Positions 1-6,836 of a stretch of DNA of 37,309 nucleotides are shown one piece after another. A program made the translations under genes and the position numbers. Source of the stretch: an uncultured Pseudomonadota bacterium. Its GTDB lineage: Bacteria; Pseudomonadota; Gammaproteobacteria; Steroidobacterales; Steroidobacteraceae. The stretch spans positions 1 through 37,309 of the forward strand of contig CAIUGU010000129.1 in the NCBI GenBank assembly GCA_903898785.1. The letters run 5' to 3'. The notes below the pieces were generated by a model. It had not been told where the DNA came from, did not search any database, and worked only from the letters and a program-made list of their open reading frames with translations. The stretch's first letter is position 1. The number at the start of each line of letters is the position of its first letter.

Positions 1-606
1 GCCGCGCAGTCGCGCCGGCAGGAACTTGCCCGGCTCAAGCAGGAAGCCGAAGACCGCGAGGGCCAGATCGTCGCGCTCAACGGCGAAGTGAAGCGGCTCG
101 AGGAGCGTCTGGGCGGCGTGTCGCAGGAACGGATCGCCCTGCAGCGGCGCGTGGATGCGCAGGCCCGGTTGCGGGCGAACCTCACGACGGTCGAGACCTC
201 GTTCCAGCCGGAAGAGGCCCGCGTGTCGAGGACGGGCGACGACATCACGATCTCGCTGCTCGGCATCAGCTTTCCCGTAGGCAAGAGCACGATCGACGCG
301 TCGAACGAGCCGCTGATGGGCAAGGTACGCGACTCGCTCGCGTTGTTCCCGGTGGTCTCCATCGTGGTCGAAGGCCACACGGACTCGCAGGGCAGCGATT
401 CGGCGAACCTGATCCTGTCGCAGGACCGGGCGGATGCCGTGAAGCAGTACCTCGTGGCGAATTTCGGGATCGAGCAGGAAAAGATCACATCCATCGGCTA
501 CGGCGAGACGCGGCCCGTGGCAAGCAACGACACGGCCGACGGACGCGCCCGCAATCGCCGCATCGATCTCATAGTCCGAATCGACCAGGCCCAGGCCGCG
601 CAGTAG
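1..606 (+). CDS. OmpA-family peptidoglycan-binding protein, 5' end outside window
   Basis: The frame is open from base 1, so the gene starts upstream; 201 residues are visible. The first 50 or so residues are rich in Glu, Arg, Gln and Leu in a coiled-coil pattern. The last 120 form an OmpA C-terminal domain: VVEGHTDSQGS, then LSQDRADAVKQYL, GYGETRPVASN and finally RARNRRIDL, which include the Asp and Arg used by this fold to bind diaminopimelate of peptidoglycan. Such proteins tether the outer membrane to the cell wall in the periplasm. Because the N-terminus is missing, I cannot tell a lipoprotein from a DUF4398-type or other coiled-coil OmpA protein. It converges with moaE. Confidence 0.85.
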   Translation, partial: AAQSRRQELARLKQEAEDREGQIVALNGEVKRLEERLGGVSQERIALQRRVDAQARLRANLTTVETSFQPEEARVSRTGDDITISLLGISFPVGKSTIDASNEPLMGKVRDSLALFPVVSIVVEGHTDSQGSDSANLILSQDRADAVKQYLVANFGIEQEKITSIGYGETRPVASNDTADGRARNRRIDLIVRIDQAQAAQ

Positions 607-610
607 CGCG

Positions 611-652
611 AGCGAGCAGCGGCCAGCGGCCAGCGGTCAGCGACTAGCGATC
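611..652. repeat. Six-unit heptanucleotide tandem array (AGCGNNN)
   Basis: Six consecutive 7-base units all begin AGCG: AGCGAGC, AGCGGCC, AGCGGCC, AGCGGTC, AGCGACT, AGCGATC. The array fills most of the 77-bp gap between the convergent OmpA-type gene and moaE. The constant AGCG with variable last three bases is seen directly. Its function is unknown; heptamer arrays between convergent genes have been noted in other proteobacteria. Confidence 0.6.
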
Positions 653-683
653 AGGAGGGGAGGCGAACAGCAGGGATGGCGGG

Positions 684-1181
684 TCACGCCTTCTCGGCGT
701 GGCTGTGATCGTGACTGTGGGCGTGGTCATGATCATGCTTGTGATCATGGCCGGGTGCGGCGCAGGCCTCGCAGTTCACCCAGCCCGAGTCGCCGTTCAC
801 GTAGTGCTCTTTCTTCCAGATCGGCACGCGGTGCTTCACTTCATCGATGATGTAGCGGCAGGCTGCAAACGCTTCGCCGCGATGCCGTGAGCTGACGCCG
901 ACCCACACCGCGAGGTCGCCGATCTCGAGCGAGCCGATGCGATGCACGCACGCCGCGCGCTCCACACCGAACTTCTTGATGGCGTCCGCCACGATGCGGT
1001 CGCCTTCCTTGATCCCGAGCGCCGCGAAGGCTTCATATTCGAGCCGTCGCACTTCAAGGCCTTCGTTGTGGTTGCGGACCCAGCCTTCGAAGCTGACGAA
1101 GCCGCCGCAGGCCGGATCCTCCAACGCGCGTCGTTCAGCCGCCGGATCGAGGTTCACATCGCTGAAACGAAAAAGCGTCAT
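684..1181 (-). CDS. moaE: Molybdopterin synthase catalytic subunit MoaE with polyhistidine tail
   Basis: MoaE is the large subunit of molybdopterin synthase. It transfers sulfur from the MoaD C-terminal thiocarboxylate to cyclic pyranopterin monophosphate in the cytoplasm. Family marks are FEGWVRNHNEG (31-41), the LEYEA strand (48-52), SSRHRGEAFAAC (97-108) and the active-site segment VKHRVPIWKKEHY (115-127) with conserved lysines. The core ends near residue 140. Residues 145-161 then hold nine histidines, one at every second position, separated mostly by Asp, Ala, Ser or Lys. That tail is not part of the usual MoaE and looks like a metal-binding appendage. The ATG overlaps the stop of the upstream mobA-moaD fusion by four bases (ATGA), so the two are translationally coupled. 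Confidence 0.95.
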   Translation of the reverse strand: MTLFRFSDVNLDPAAERRALEDPACGGFVSFEGWVRNHNEGLEVRRLEYEAFAALGIKEGDRIVADAIKKFGVERAACVHRIGSLEIGDLAVWVGVSSRHRGEAFAACRYIIDEVKHRVPIWKKEHYVNGDSGWVNCEACAAPGHDHKHDHDHAHSHDHSHAEKA

Positions 1182-2029
1182 CCGCCCGCCACCGGTGGAA
1201 TGAACACCACCGTATCGCCAGAGTTGAGGGGAGCCTGCCAGTCGCAGAACTCGCTGTTCACTGCCACGCGCAACTGTTCCTTCTGCAGCTTGAACGGATG
1301 CCGCCGCTGCAGCTCGACATACAGACGCGCGGGCGTGTCGGCCGTCGACTCCAGTGTTTCCTCGCCGCGGCCCGCCTGTTCGCGGAACAGCGCGAAGTAC
1401 TGGATCTTCAGCGTCTTGAGCACGGCCGCAGGCGCCTTGCCATCGAGCACGCTCATCGCGGCGGTCAATTCATCCGGTGTATTCACGTTGTCGAGGGCCT
1501 GCGGGTCCGGCTGCTTGAGCAGATGCGTCGCCGAGTTGATCAGGAACTTGCGAGGGCACGTCTTGCCGCTCGCGATCCACGCGGTGACGGCTTCGCGGCT
1601 CGACGGTTCCCACACGGTGCACAGCGGCTCGGGTAATCCGTCGTGGGTGCTGATGAACGCCGTGGCCGGCTTCGACGGGTCGCGATGGTCGAGCAGGAAC
1701 TTGAGCGTCGCGGTGGTCAGGAACGGCAGGTCGCAGGCCAGGACCAGCCACGCGGCTTCCGGGTGGGCGGCCTGGGCTGAGGAGATGCCGCCGATGGGAC
1801 CGAGGCCGTCCTTCTCGTCCACGATCGTCGGAAACCGGCTGCGGAGCGGATCGGCGCGCTGATCTGCCCGCACGGACACGAAGGTCTTTGCGCACAGGCC
1901 GCTCGCCAGCTCGAACGCCCGCTCCAGCTGCTGCTTGCCGTGGATCTGCAGGGCAGCCTTGTCCGTCTGCATCCGGCGGCTCATGCCACCGGCCAGGACC
2001 AGGCCGAAAACGGGGGGAGGAGACGTCAT
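1178..2029 (-). CDS. MobA-MoaD fusion: Mo cofactor guanylyltransferase plus sulfur-carrier domain
   Basis: One 283-residue protein holds two steps of cofactor synthesis. Residues 7-200 are a MobA nucleotidyltransferase, which transfers GMP from GTP to molybdopterin: LVLAGGMSRRMQTDKAAL (10-27, the nucleotide-binding loop), DGLGPIGGI (74-82), CDLPF (99-103, metal-binding Asp) and NVNTPDEL (181-188). From about residue 206 the sequence becomes MoaD: KIQYFALFREQAG, and it ends PPVAGG with the free Gly-Gly terminus that MoaD needs for adenylation by MoeB and thiocarboxylation. I chose the ATG at 2029 because the MobA motif starts nine residues later; the frame is open upstream to 2425, but that stretch has no MobA similarity. 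I know MobA and MoaD mainly as separate proteins. The downstream partner moaE overlaps by 4 bp. Confidence 0.88.
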   Translation of the reverse strand: MTSPPPVFGLVLAGGMSRRMQTDKAALQIHGKQQLERAFELASGLCAKTFVSVRADQRADPLRSRFPTIVDEKDGLGPIGGISSAQAAHPEAAWLVLACDLPFLTTATLKFLLDHRDPSKPATAFISTHDGLPEPLCTVWEPSSREAVTAWIASGKTCPRKFLINSATHLLKQPDPQALDNVNTPDELTAAMSVLDGKAPAAVLKTLKIQYFALFREQAGRGEETLESTADTPARLYVELQRRHPFKLQKEQLRVAVNSEFCDWQAPLNSGDTVVFIPPVAGG

Positions 2030-2044
2030 GGGGCGTACGGTAGA

Positions 2045-2103
2045 GGGATCGATCCGTCCGGGCAAGGGGCGCATTGCGCGGGCCTGCTGGTGACATCGAT
2101 CCC
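2045..2103. promoter_or_regulatory. Divergent intergenic region with spaced inverted repeat
   Basis: The 238-bp gap between mobA-moaD (leftward) and paiB (rightward) must hold both promoters. It contains GGGATCGAT (2045-2053) and its reverse complement ATCGATCCC (2095-2103), 41 bases apart. The left arm also sits in the palindrome GGATCGATCC. It could be an operator pair, but no regulator is indicated. I saw no convincing -35/-10 pair. Confidence 0.25.
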
Positions 2104-2267
2104 CGGATAGCCAGCGGCACGGCGTAGTCGACGAGAAGGTCCGGCAGCGTTGCGCGTTCAGTGCGAGGGCAGGCGTGGAGTACGGAATGGCCGTGCTCCC
2201 GAGTATCTCCTTGCCGTGTTCGGGGGCCAGACTACAAACTCGTGCCTTGGTCGCCAGAGGACAGTCC

Positions 2268-2891
2268 ATGTATCTGCCAGCGCACTTTGCCGAATCGCGT
2301 CCTGCCGAACTGCAGCGGATCGTTCGCGAGCATCCGCTCGGGGCGCTGGTTACCTGCACGAACAGCGGACTGGATGCCAACCACCTCCCCTTCGAGCTGG
2401 ATGACAGCCAAGGCGAGGCCGGCACACTGCGAGCTCATGTCGCTCGTGCCAATCCGTTATGCGAGGCAATCCAGGGCACGCCGGTGCTCGTGATCTTCAG
2501 TGGTGCGCAGGGCTATGTGTCGCCGAACTGGTATCCGAGCAAGCAGGAGACACACCGGCACGTGCCGACCTGGAACTACGAGGCCGTGCATGTGCATGGC
2601 GTGTTGAGAATCCTCGATGACGCGACGTTCGCGCGCGGGCTGCTCGCCAGGTTGACGCGCCACCACGAGGCCACGGAACCGCGCCCGTGGAAGATGGGCG
2701 ATTCGCCCGCGGACTACATCGATGCGCTGCTCAAGCAGGTCGTCGGCATCGAAGTGGGCATCACCCGCTGGGAAGGCAAGCGCAAGCTGAGCCAGAACCG
2801 GGAATCCCGCGACGTGGCAGGCGTCATCCTTGCGCTGGACGAGCGCGGGAATGCGCCGCTGGCCGCTGCCATGAAGCGCAATGCTCCGTGA
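2268..2891 (+). CDS. paiB: PaiB-family FMN-binding transcriptional regulator
   Basis: A 207-residue protein of the PaiB family, a split-barrel flavin-binding fold named after the Bacillus subtilis negative regulator of sporulation and protease genes. It starts MYLPAHF, as family members do. Hallmarks are LGALVTC (24-30), ANHLPFEL near 37-44, GYVSPNWYPSK (the PNWY segment typical of PaiB), VPTWNYEAVHVHG and, near the C-terminus, KRKLSQNR. The ATG at 2268 is preceded by AGAGGA at a good spacing; upstream in-frame codons lack family similarity. The TGA stop overlaps the GTG of the acetyltransferase downstream, so the two form an operon. Whether it binds DNA here is not known; some members may be flavoenzymes. 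Confidence 0.88.
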   Translation: MYLPAHFAESRPAELQRIVREHPLGALVTCTNSGLDANHLPFELDDSQGEAGTLRAHVARANPLCEAIQGTPVLVIFSGAQGYVSPNWYPSKQETHRHVPTWNYEAVHVHGVLRILDDATFARGLLARLTRHHEATEPRPWKMGDSPADYIDALLKQVVGIEVGITRWEGKRKLSQNRESRDVAGVILALDERGNAPLAAAMKRNAP

Positions 2892-3433
2892 CCGATTCGC
2901 TGCAAGCAGGCTTGCGCCGTGCGACAGTCGACGATGCAGCACGGCTCGCCGTCTTGGGCGCAGCCGCGTTCACCGAGACCTTCGGCCATCTGTATCCGCC
3001 GGAAGACCTTCGAGGGTTCCTCGCTGCGTCCCATTCGGAGGCTGCGTGGGGCAGGGCACTTGAGGATCCGCACCGAGCCGTCTGGATCGCGTCAGTGGGA
3101 GACGCTTCGCCCGTCGGCTACCTGTCGGTAGGCGCCTGCAAATTGCCAATCGAAAACCTGGAGCCCGGTGCCGGTGAAATCCACCAGCTCTATGTCCTCG
3201 CGACCCACCACAACCTGCGGCTGGGATCCCGGCTCATGGAGATCGGCCTCGACTGGTTACAGGCCCAGGGCAGAACGCCGCTCTACGTCGGCGTGTGGTC
3301 GGACAACGTGGGCGCCCAGCGCTTCTATGCGCGCTACGGGTTCGAGAGAATCGGCGAGTACGGCTTCCCCGTCGGCCGCACCGTGGACCGGGAGTTCATC
3401 CTGCGGCGGGAGGGCCCTATACAGCGCTCTTGA
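2888..3433 (+). CDS. PaiA-like GNAT N-acetyltransferase
   Basis: A 181-residue GNAT acetyltransferase starting with GTG inside the paiB stop (GTGA). It resembles Bacillus PaiA, a spermidine/spermine N-acetyltransferase, in several places: [20 protein letters not shown] near 26-45, [20 protein letters not shown] (acetyl-CoA binding, motif A, with the R/Q-x-x-G-x-G loop altered to HNLRLGS), then [20 protein letters not shown] and FERIGEY. In Bacillus the pair runs paiA-paiB; here paiB comes first. The likely role is acetylation of a polyamine or another small amine to relieve toxicity; the substrate is inferred from similarity and pairing only. The 3' end overlaps convergent moaC by 17 bp. Confidence 0.82.
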   Translation: MTDSLQAGLRRATVDDAARLAVLGAAAFTETFGHLYPPEDLRGFLAASHSEAAWGRALEDPHRAVWIASVGDASPVGYLSVGACKLPIENLEPGAGEIHQLYVLATHHNLRLGSRLMEIGLDWLQAQGRTPLYVGVWSDNVGAQRFYARYGFERIGEYGFPVGRTVDREFILRREGPIQRS

Positions 3434-3896
3434 AATGCCCGCTGCGGCCACCGCTCTTCTCGAGCAGCCGCGTGCCGGTGATCACGATGTCGTGCGACAG
3501 CGCCTTGCACATGTCGTAGATCGTGAGGGCCGCGACGCTCGCGCCCGTCAGCGCTTCCATTTCGACGCCGGTCTTGCTGGTCACCGTGGCGGTGCAGCGG
3601 ATGACGGCGGTATCGCCTTCCATGTCGATGTGGATCTTGCAGTTCTCGAGCCCGAGCGGGTGGCAGAACGGGATCAGCTCGTGCGTACGCTTGGCCGCCA
3701 TGACGCCGGCGATGATCGCAGTCTGGAAGACCGGGCCTTTTGCGCTGTTGAAGCCGTTGCCGCGTAACGCTTCGGCCACGCTGGTCGGGAACAGCACGCG
3801 CGTCTCGGCGACGGCAATGCGCTTCGTGACGGCCTTGTCGGCGACGTCCACCATCGTGGGCTGGTTCTGCGAGTCGAGATGGGAGAAACCGCTCAT
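3417..3896 (-). CDS. moaC: Cyclic pyranopterin monophosphate synthase MoaC
   Basis: MoaC converts 3',8-cyclo-7,8-dihydro-GTP, made by MoaA, to cyclic pyranopterin monophosphate, the second step of molybdopterin synthesis in the cytoplasm. The 159-residue length is normal. All family blocks are present: [14 protein letters not shown] (15-28), [19 protein letters not shown] (53-71), LIPFCHPL (74-81), [10 protein letters not shown] (110-119), YDMCKA and the C-terminal KSGGRSGHF. It lies 12 bp downstream of moaA in the same direction and is probably cotranscribed with moeA and moaA. Its last 17 bases overlap the end of the GNAT gene on the other strand. Confidence 0.97.
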   Translation of the reverse strand: MSGFSHLDSQNQPTMVDVADKAVTKRIAVAETRVLFPTSVAEALRGNGFNSAKGPVFQTAIIAGVMAAKRTHELIPFCHPLGLENCKIHIDMEGDTAVIRCTATVTSKTGVEMEALTGASVAALTIYDMCKALSHDIVITGTRLLEKSGGRSGHFKSAV

Positions 3897-3908
3897 GAAG
3901 ATGCTTCG

Positions 3909-4958
3909 TCAGCCACCGATGTAATACATCTCGATCTTGCGCAGCGGATGTTCCTTCTGCAGTGCGCGCTGCTCGCTGTAGCGATCCTCCCGCCTGACCC
4001 ACACGCTGCGGATGAGGTCGGTGAGTTCCTGGTCGCTTGCGCCATCGCGCAGCGGACCTTTCAGGTCCGTGCCGGAAGCGGCGAACAGGCAGGTATACAG
4101 CACGCCCTCGGACGAGAGCCGGGCCCGCGAGCAGTCGCCGCAGAACGGCTGCGTGACCGACGAGATGAAGCCGACTTCGCCGCTGCCGTCGTCGAACTGG
4201 TAGCGCTCCGCGACTTCGCCGCGGTAGTTGCCGGCGGCGGCGTGCACCGGCCAGCGTGCGTGGATCCGCTGCATCAGTTCGTGCGACGGCACGACGCGAT
4301 CGAGGCTCCAGTGATTGCGGTTGCCGACGTCCATGTATTCGATGAAGCGCACGATGACGCCCGTGCCGCGGTAGCGCTCAACGAGGTCGAGTGCCGTGTG
4401 GTCGTTCATGCCGCGTTCGACGACTGCATTGATCTTGATCGGCGTGAGGCCGCTGTCGATCGCGGCCTGGATACCTTCCAGTACCTGCTCGAGCCCCGAG
4501 AAGCCGCCGCTCATCTTCGCGAACACGGTGGGGTCCAGCGAGTCGAGGCTGACGGTCACGCGCTTCAGGCCGTTGGCCTTGAGTTCGGCGGCATGCTTGG
4601 CGAGCAGTACGCCGTTGGTCGTCAGCGCGACGTCCTCCACGCCTTCGAGGGCCGAGAGTTCGCCGACGAGTTCGGCGACGTTCGGGCGCAGCAGCGGCTC
4701 GCCGCCCGTCAGGCGCACCTTGCGGACGCCAAGGTCGACGAACGCGCGAGTGACCCGCAGGATCTCGTCGAACGACAGCCGCTCGGCCGGCTTCAGGAAG
4801 CGGTAGTTCTCGTGGAACTGCTCGCGCGGCATGCAGTACGGGCAACGGAAGTTGCAGCGGTCCATGACCGAGATGCGCAGGTCGTGCAGCGGGCGGCCGA
4901 GCGTGTCCTTCGGCTTCTGCCTGGCTGCCAGCGCAACGACTGAAGATTCATCCGACAT
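3909..4958 (-). CDS. moaA: GTP 3',8-cyclase MoaA (radical SAM)
   Basis: MoaA uses S-adenosylmethionine and two [4Fe-4S] clusters to rearrange GTP, starting molybdopterin synthesis. The radical-SAM motif CNFRCPYC has Cys35, Cys39 and Cys42. KVRLTGGEPLLR binds SAM, and the C-terminal cluster is CGDCSRARLSSEGVLYTC (CX2CX13C). The protein ends YIGG; the C-terminal Gly-Gly is essential in the family. I place the start at the ATG at 4958 (MSDESS), giving 349 residues and a 4-bp gap to moeA. The frame is open to 5063 but would overlap moeA and adds nothing similar to MoaA. Confidence 0.97.
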   Translation of the reverse strand: MSDESSVVALAARQKPKDTLGRPLHDLRISVMDRCNFRCPYCMPREQFHENYRFLKPAERLSFDEILRVTRAFVDLGVRKVRLTGGEPLLRPNVAELVGELSALEGVEDVALTTNGVLLAKHAAELKANGLKRVTVSLDSLDPTVFAKMSGGFSGLEQVLEGIQAAIDSGLTPIKINAVVERGMNDHTALDLVERYRGTGVIVRFIEYMDVGNRNHWSLDRVVPSHELMQRIHARWPVHAAAGNYRGEVAERYQFDDGSGEVGFISSVTQPFCGDCSRARLSSEGVLYTCLFAASGTDLKGPLRDGASDQELTDLIRSVWVRREDRYSEQRALQKEHPLRKIEMYYIGG

Positions 4959-4962
4959 GGTG

Positions 4963-6162
4963 TTACCAGGCGTAGAAGGGGACCAGCGAACCGGCTTGCG
5001 CGGCGCGAGGTCCCGGAACAAGTTCGACGAAGCCGTCCGTTGCCGTGAGCGAGACGAAATCACCCGAGCCGCGCGTCGGCTTCGGCGTGGCCACCTGCCT
5101 CCCGCTGCCGTCCTGCGCCAGCGTCACGGGCAGGAACAGGCTCAGGTCGGCGGACACGCTGGCGTCACTGCCGAGCACCACCTGCAGCGGTGCAGTCCGT
5201 GCCTTGCCGAGCGAGGCATCGAGGCCGGGGACAACGTAACGGATGCAGCTCACGAGCGTCGAGACCGGATTGCCGGGAAGAGCATAGACCGCTTTGCCGG
5301 GGTTGCGCACCCCGAACCACATGGGCTTGCCCGGGCGCTGTGCGACCTTGTGGAAAACGGTGCGCACGCCGAGTTCGGCCAGCACCTTCGGGATGAAGTC
5401 GAACTTGCCCATCGACACCCCGCCGCTCAGGACCAGGACGTCGTGCATGTCGAGGTGCACCCGCAGCCGCTCGCGCAGCACGTCGAGGTCGTCGGGCAGG
5501 TGGTCGTGGGCCACCTTGAGGAAGCCGCGACGTTGCAGGGCGGCGACCACGGCATAGGCATTCGACCGGCGGATCTGCCAGTCGCGGATCGGCTCGCCCG
5601 GCTCCACGAGTTCATCGCCGGTCGAGATCACCATGATCCGCGGTTCCGCGGCGACGGTAGCGACTGCGAGGCCGGCGGACGCGACGACGGCGACTTCGGC
5701 CGGGCCCAGCACGGAGCCCGCGTCCAGCAGGCGGTCCCCCGCGCGGCTGTCGCTGCCCTGCAGGTGCACGTTCAGCCATGCCTTGGCCACCACGTCGTCG
5801 GCGAGGCGGATGCGTTCACCGAGGTTCGTCGTGCGCTCCACGGGGATCACGCAGTCGCAGCCCCCCGGCAGCACGGCGCCGGTCATGATCTCGATGCACG
5901 CCTCGGGATCAGGCAGCGAGGTCTGCGGGGCGCCGGCCGCTTGCGTGCCGACGATCGCGAACTCACGGATGCCGCGGTCCCAAGCCTGGCTCGCGATGGC
6001 AAAGCCGTCCATGGACACGCGATGGAAAGGAGGCTGGTCGCGCTCGGCGACGATGGCTTCACGCAGGAGCCGGCCCACGAGGCCGGTCAGGGGGAGCGTT
6101 GCCGACGGCGCGCCGGGGACTTCCCTCGCGATGGCCGCCTCGGCCTCAGGCGGAGAAAGCAT
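4963..6162 (-). CDS. moeA: Molybdopterin molybdenumtransferase MoeA
   Basis: MoeA inserts molybdate into adenylylated molybdopterin. The 399-residue sequence has the expected blocks: VSMDGFAI (49-56), IMTGAVLPGGCDCVIPVE (about 92-109), GSDSRAGD, ISTGDELVEPG, then LSGGVSMGKFDF, RPGKPMWFG and LPGNPVSTL. It is the first gene of a leftward unit moeA-moaA-moaC with gaps of 4 and 12 bp. No moaB/mog adenylyltransferase gene, its usual partner, is seen in this window. The ATG at 6162 is the only reasonable start; the REP-like palindrome lies 18 bp and more upstream of it. Confidence 0.96.
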   Translation of the reverse strand: MLSPPEAEAAIAREVPGAPSATLPLTGLVGRLLREAIVAERDQPPFHRVSMDGFAIASQAWDRGIREFAIVGTQAAGAPQTSLPDPEACIEIMTGAVLPGGCDCVIPVERTTNLGERIRLADDVVAKAWLNVHLQGSDSRAGDRLLDAGSVLGPAEVAVVASAGLAVATVAAEPRIMVISTGDELVEPGEPIRDWQIRRSNAYAVVAALQRRGFLKVAHDHLPDDLDVLRERLRVHLDMHDVLVLSGGVSMGKFDFIPKVLAELGVRTVFHKVAQRPGKPMWFGVRNPGKAVYALPGNPVSTLVSCIRYVVPGLDASLGKARTAPLQVVLGSDASVSADLSLFLPVTLAQDGSGRQVATPKPTRGSGDFVSLTATDGFVELVPGPRAAQAGSLVPFYAW

Positions 6163-6179
6163 CGGGCCGGGCGAATACA

Positions 6180-6235
6180 GGGGACAGATCTACGTTCGGA
6201 CATCGGGGACAGACCTGGAAACCAGCTCTGTCCCC
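6180..6235. repeat. REP-like GGGGACAGA palindrome with extra direct half
   Basis: GGGGACAGA at 6205-6213 pairs with TCTGTCCCC at 6227-6235. Inside, CTGG (6215-6218) pairs with CCAG (6222-6225) around an AAA loop, with one C/C mismatch between the two helices. A further direct copy, GGGGACAGAT, starts at 6180, 25 bases before the hairpin. GGGGACAG-type repeats of this kind are familiar next to or dispersed by REP-associated tyrosine transposases (RAYTs) in proteobacteria; no transposase gene is present here. It lies between the stop of the small exported protein at 6249 and the start of moeA, and could also end transcription of the former. Confidence 0.6.
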
Positions 6236-6248
6236 TTGCCCGCAGGAA

Positions 6249-6617
6249 TCAGCCGGGGTTCTTGGCCTTGAAGGCCTTGAGCTGCGCATTGAAGCGCGTG
6301 GCGTACTTCTCGAGCTCGTCCACGGCGGCGTTGTGCTTCGACGTCTGGATGCTCTTGATCTGCTTGATCTGCTCGGGCTTCGGGTCCTGGATCGCGGCGA
6401 TCTGCGACTCCGACTCCATCTCGAGGCAGCTGATGTAGGCATTGATGTCGGTGTTGTACTTCTTCACCGCGTTCATCGCCGTCACGATCTCTTCCTGCGT
6501 GGCGGTCGCGCCGTTCGGGATCTCGGCGGAGGCCTTCGGGTAGATGCACTCGGCACCGGCCGTGACGGACAGCGTGAGGGCGGCCAGCGTCGACAGCGAA
6601 AGCAGAACATTCTTCAT
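6249..6617 (-). CDS. Small exported protein of unknown function
   Basis: I do not recognise the family. The 122-residue product begins with a signal peptide: MKNVLLSLS, a hydrophobic run to about residue 20, then a probable cut after TAGA. The mature part starts ECIYPKA and is mostly helical, Lys/Glu/Gln rich, with an ISCLEMESESQI segment. It has two cysteines, at 24 and 64, which could form a disulfide in the periplasm. A C-terminal half rich in K, A and Q (EKYATRFNAQLKAFKAKNPG) predicts an amphipathic helix. It is leftward and separated from moeA by the REP-like palindrome, so a link to molybdenum is not implied. Confidence 0.7.
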   Translation of the reverse strand: MKNVLLSLSTLAALTLSVTAGAECIYPKASAEIPNGATATQEEIVTAMNAVKKYNTDINAYISCLEMESESQIAAIQDPKPEQIKQIKSIQTSKHNAAVDELEKYATRFNAQLKAFKAKNPG

Positions 6618-6756
6618 GGTTCAGGGTCCCCTGGGTAACCTTGGTGTAATCGGTGAAGAGGCAATAATCCGCTGCAAGGGCAGACCGGCATTGTTGGCTT
6701 AAGTTCTATCTTAGACGTGCGGGCGAAGGCTTGGCTACTGCCCGTCTCCGATGGAC

Positions 6757-6784
6757 TTCGATATGTCTTGCCGTATATAACGCA
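6757..6784. promoter_or_regulatory. ModE-type operator upstream of modABC
   Basis: The site reads CGATATGTC (6759-6767), six bases, TATATAACG (6774-6782). The known ModE site of enterobacteria is ATCGNTATATA, 6-7 bases, TATATAACGAT. The right half matches the core exactly, the left half keeps CG-N-TAT, and the six-base spacer is the known spacing. TATATA at 6774 may also be the -10, with TGGACT (6752-6757) 16 bases upstream as a -35, so bound ModE would cover the promoter. It lies 54 bp before the modA ATG. A modE gene is in the same window at 10334, which supports the reading. Confidence 0.75.
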
Positions 6785-6836
6785 GGGATCCGCCAAGGCG
6801 GAGTCCTGCGCCGTTGCCTTGCCCGGAGCCATTGCC

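Noticed and set aside
2030-2425. N-terminal extension of the MobA-MoaD fusion
   Set aside because: It overlaps paiB on the other strand and shows no similarity to MobA; the nucleotide-binding loop sits correctly after the ATG at 2029.
3879-6438. Long plus-strand open frames across moaA and moeA
   Set aside because: They are antisense to intact, highly conserved genes and have shadow composition (many Arg, His, Ala, Asp).
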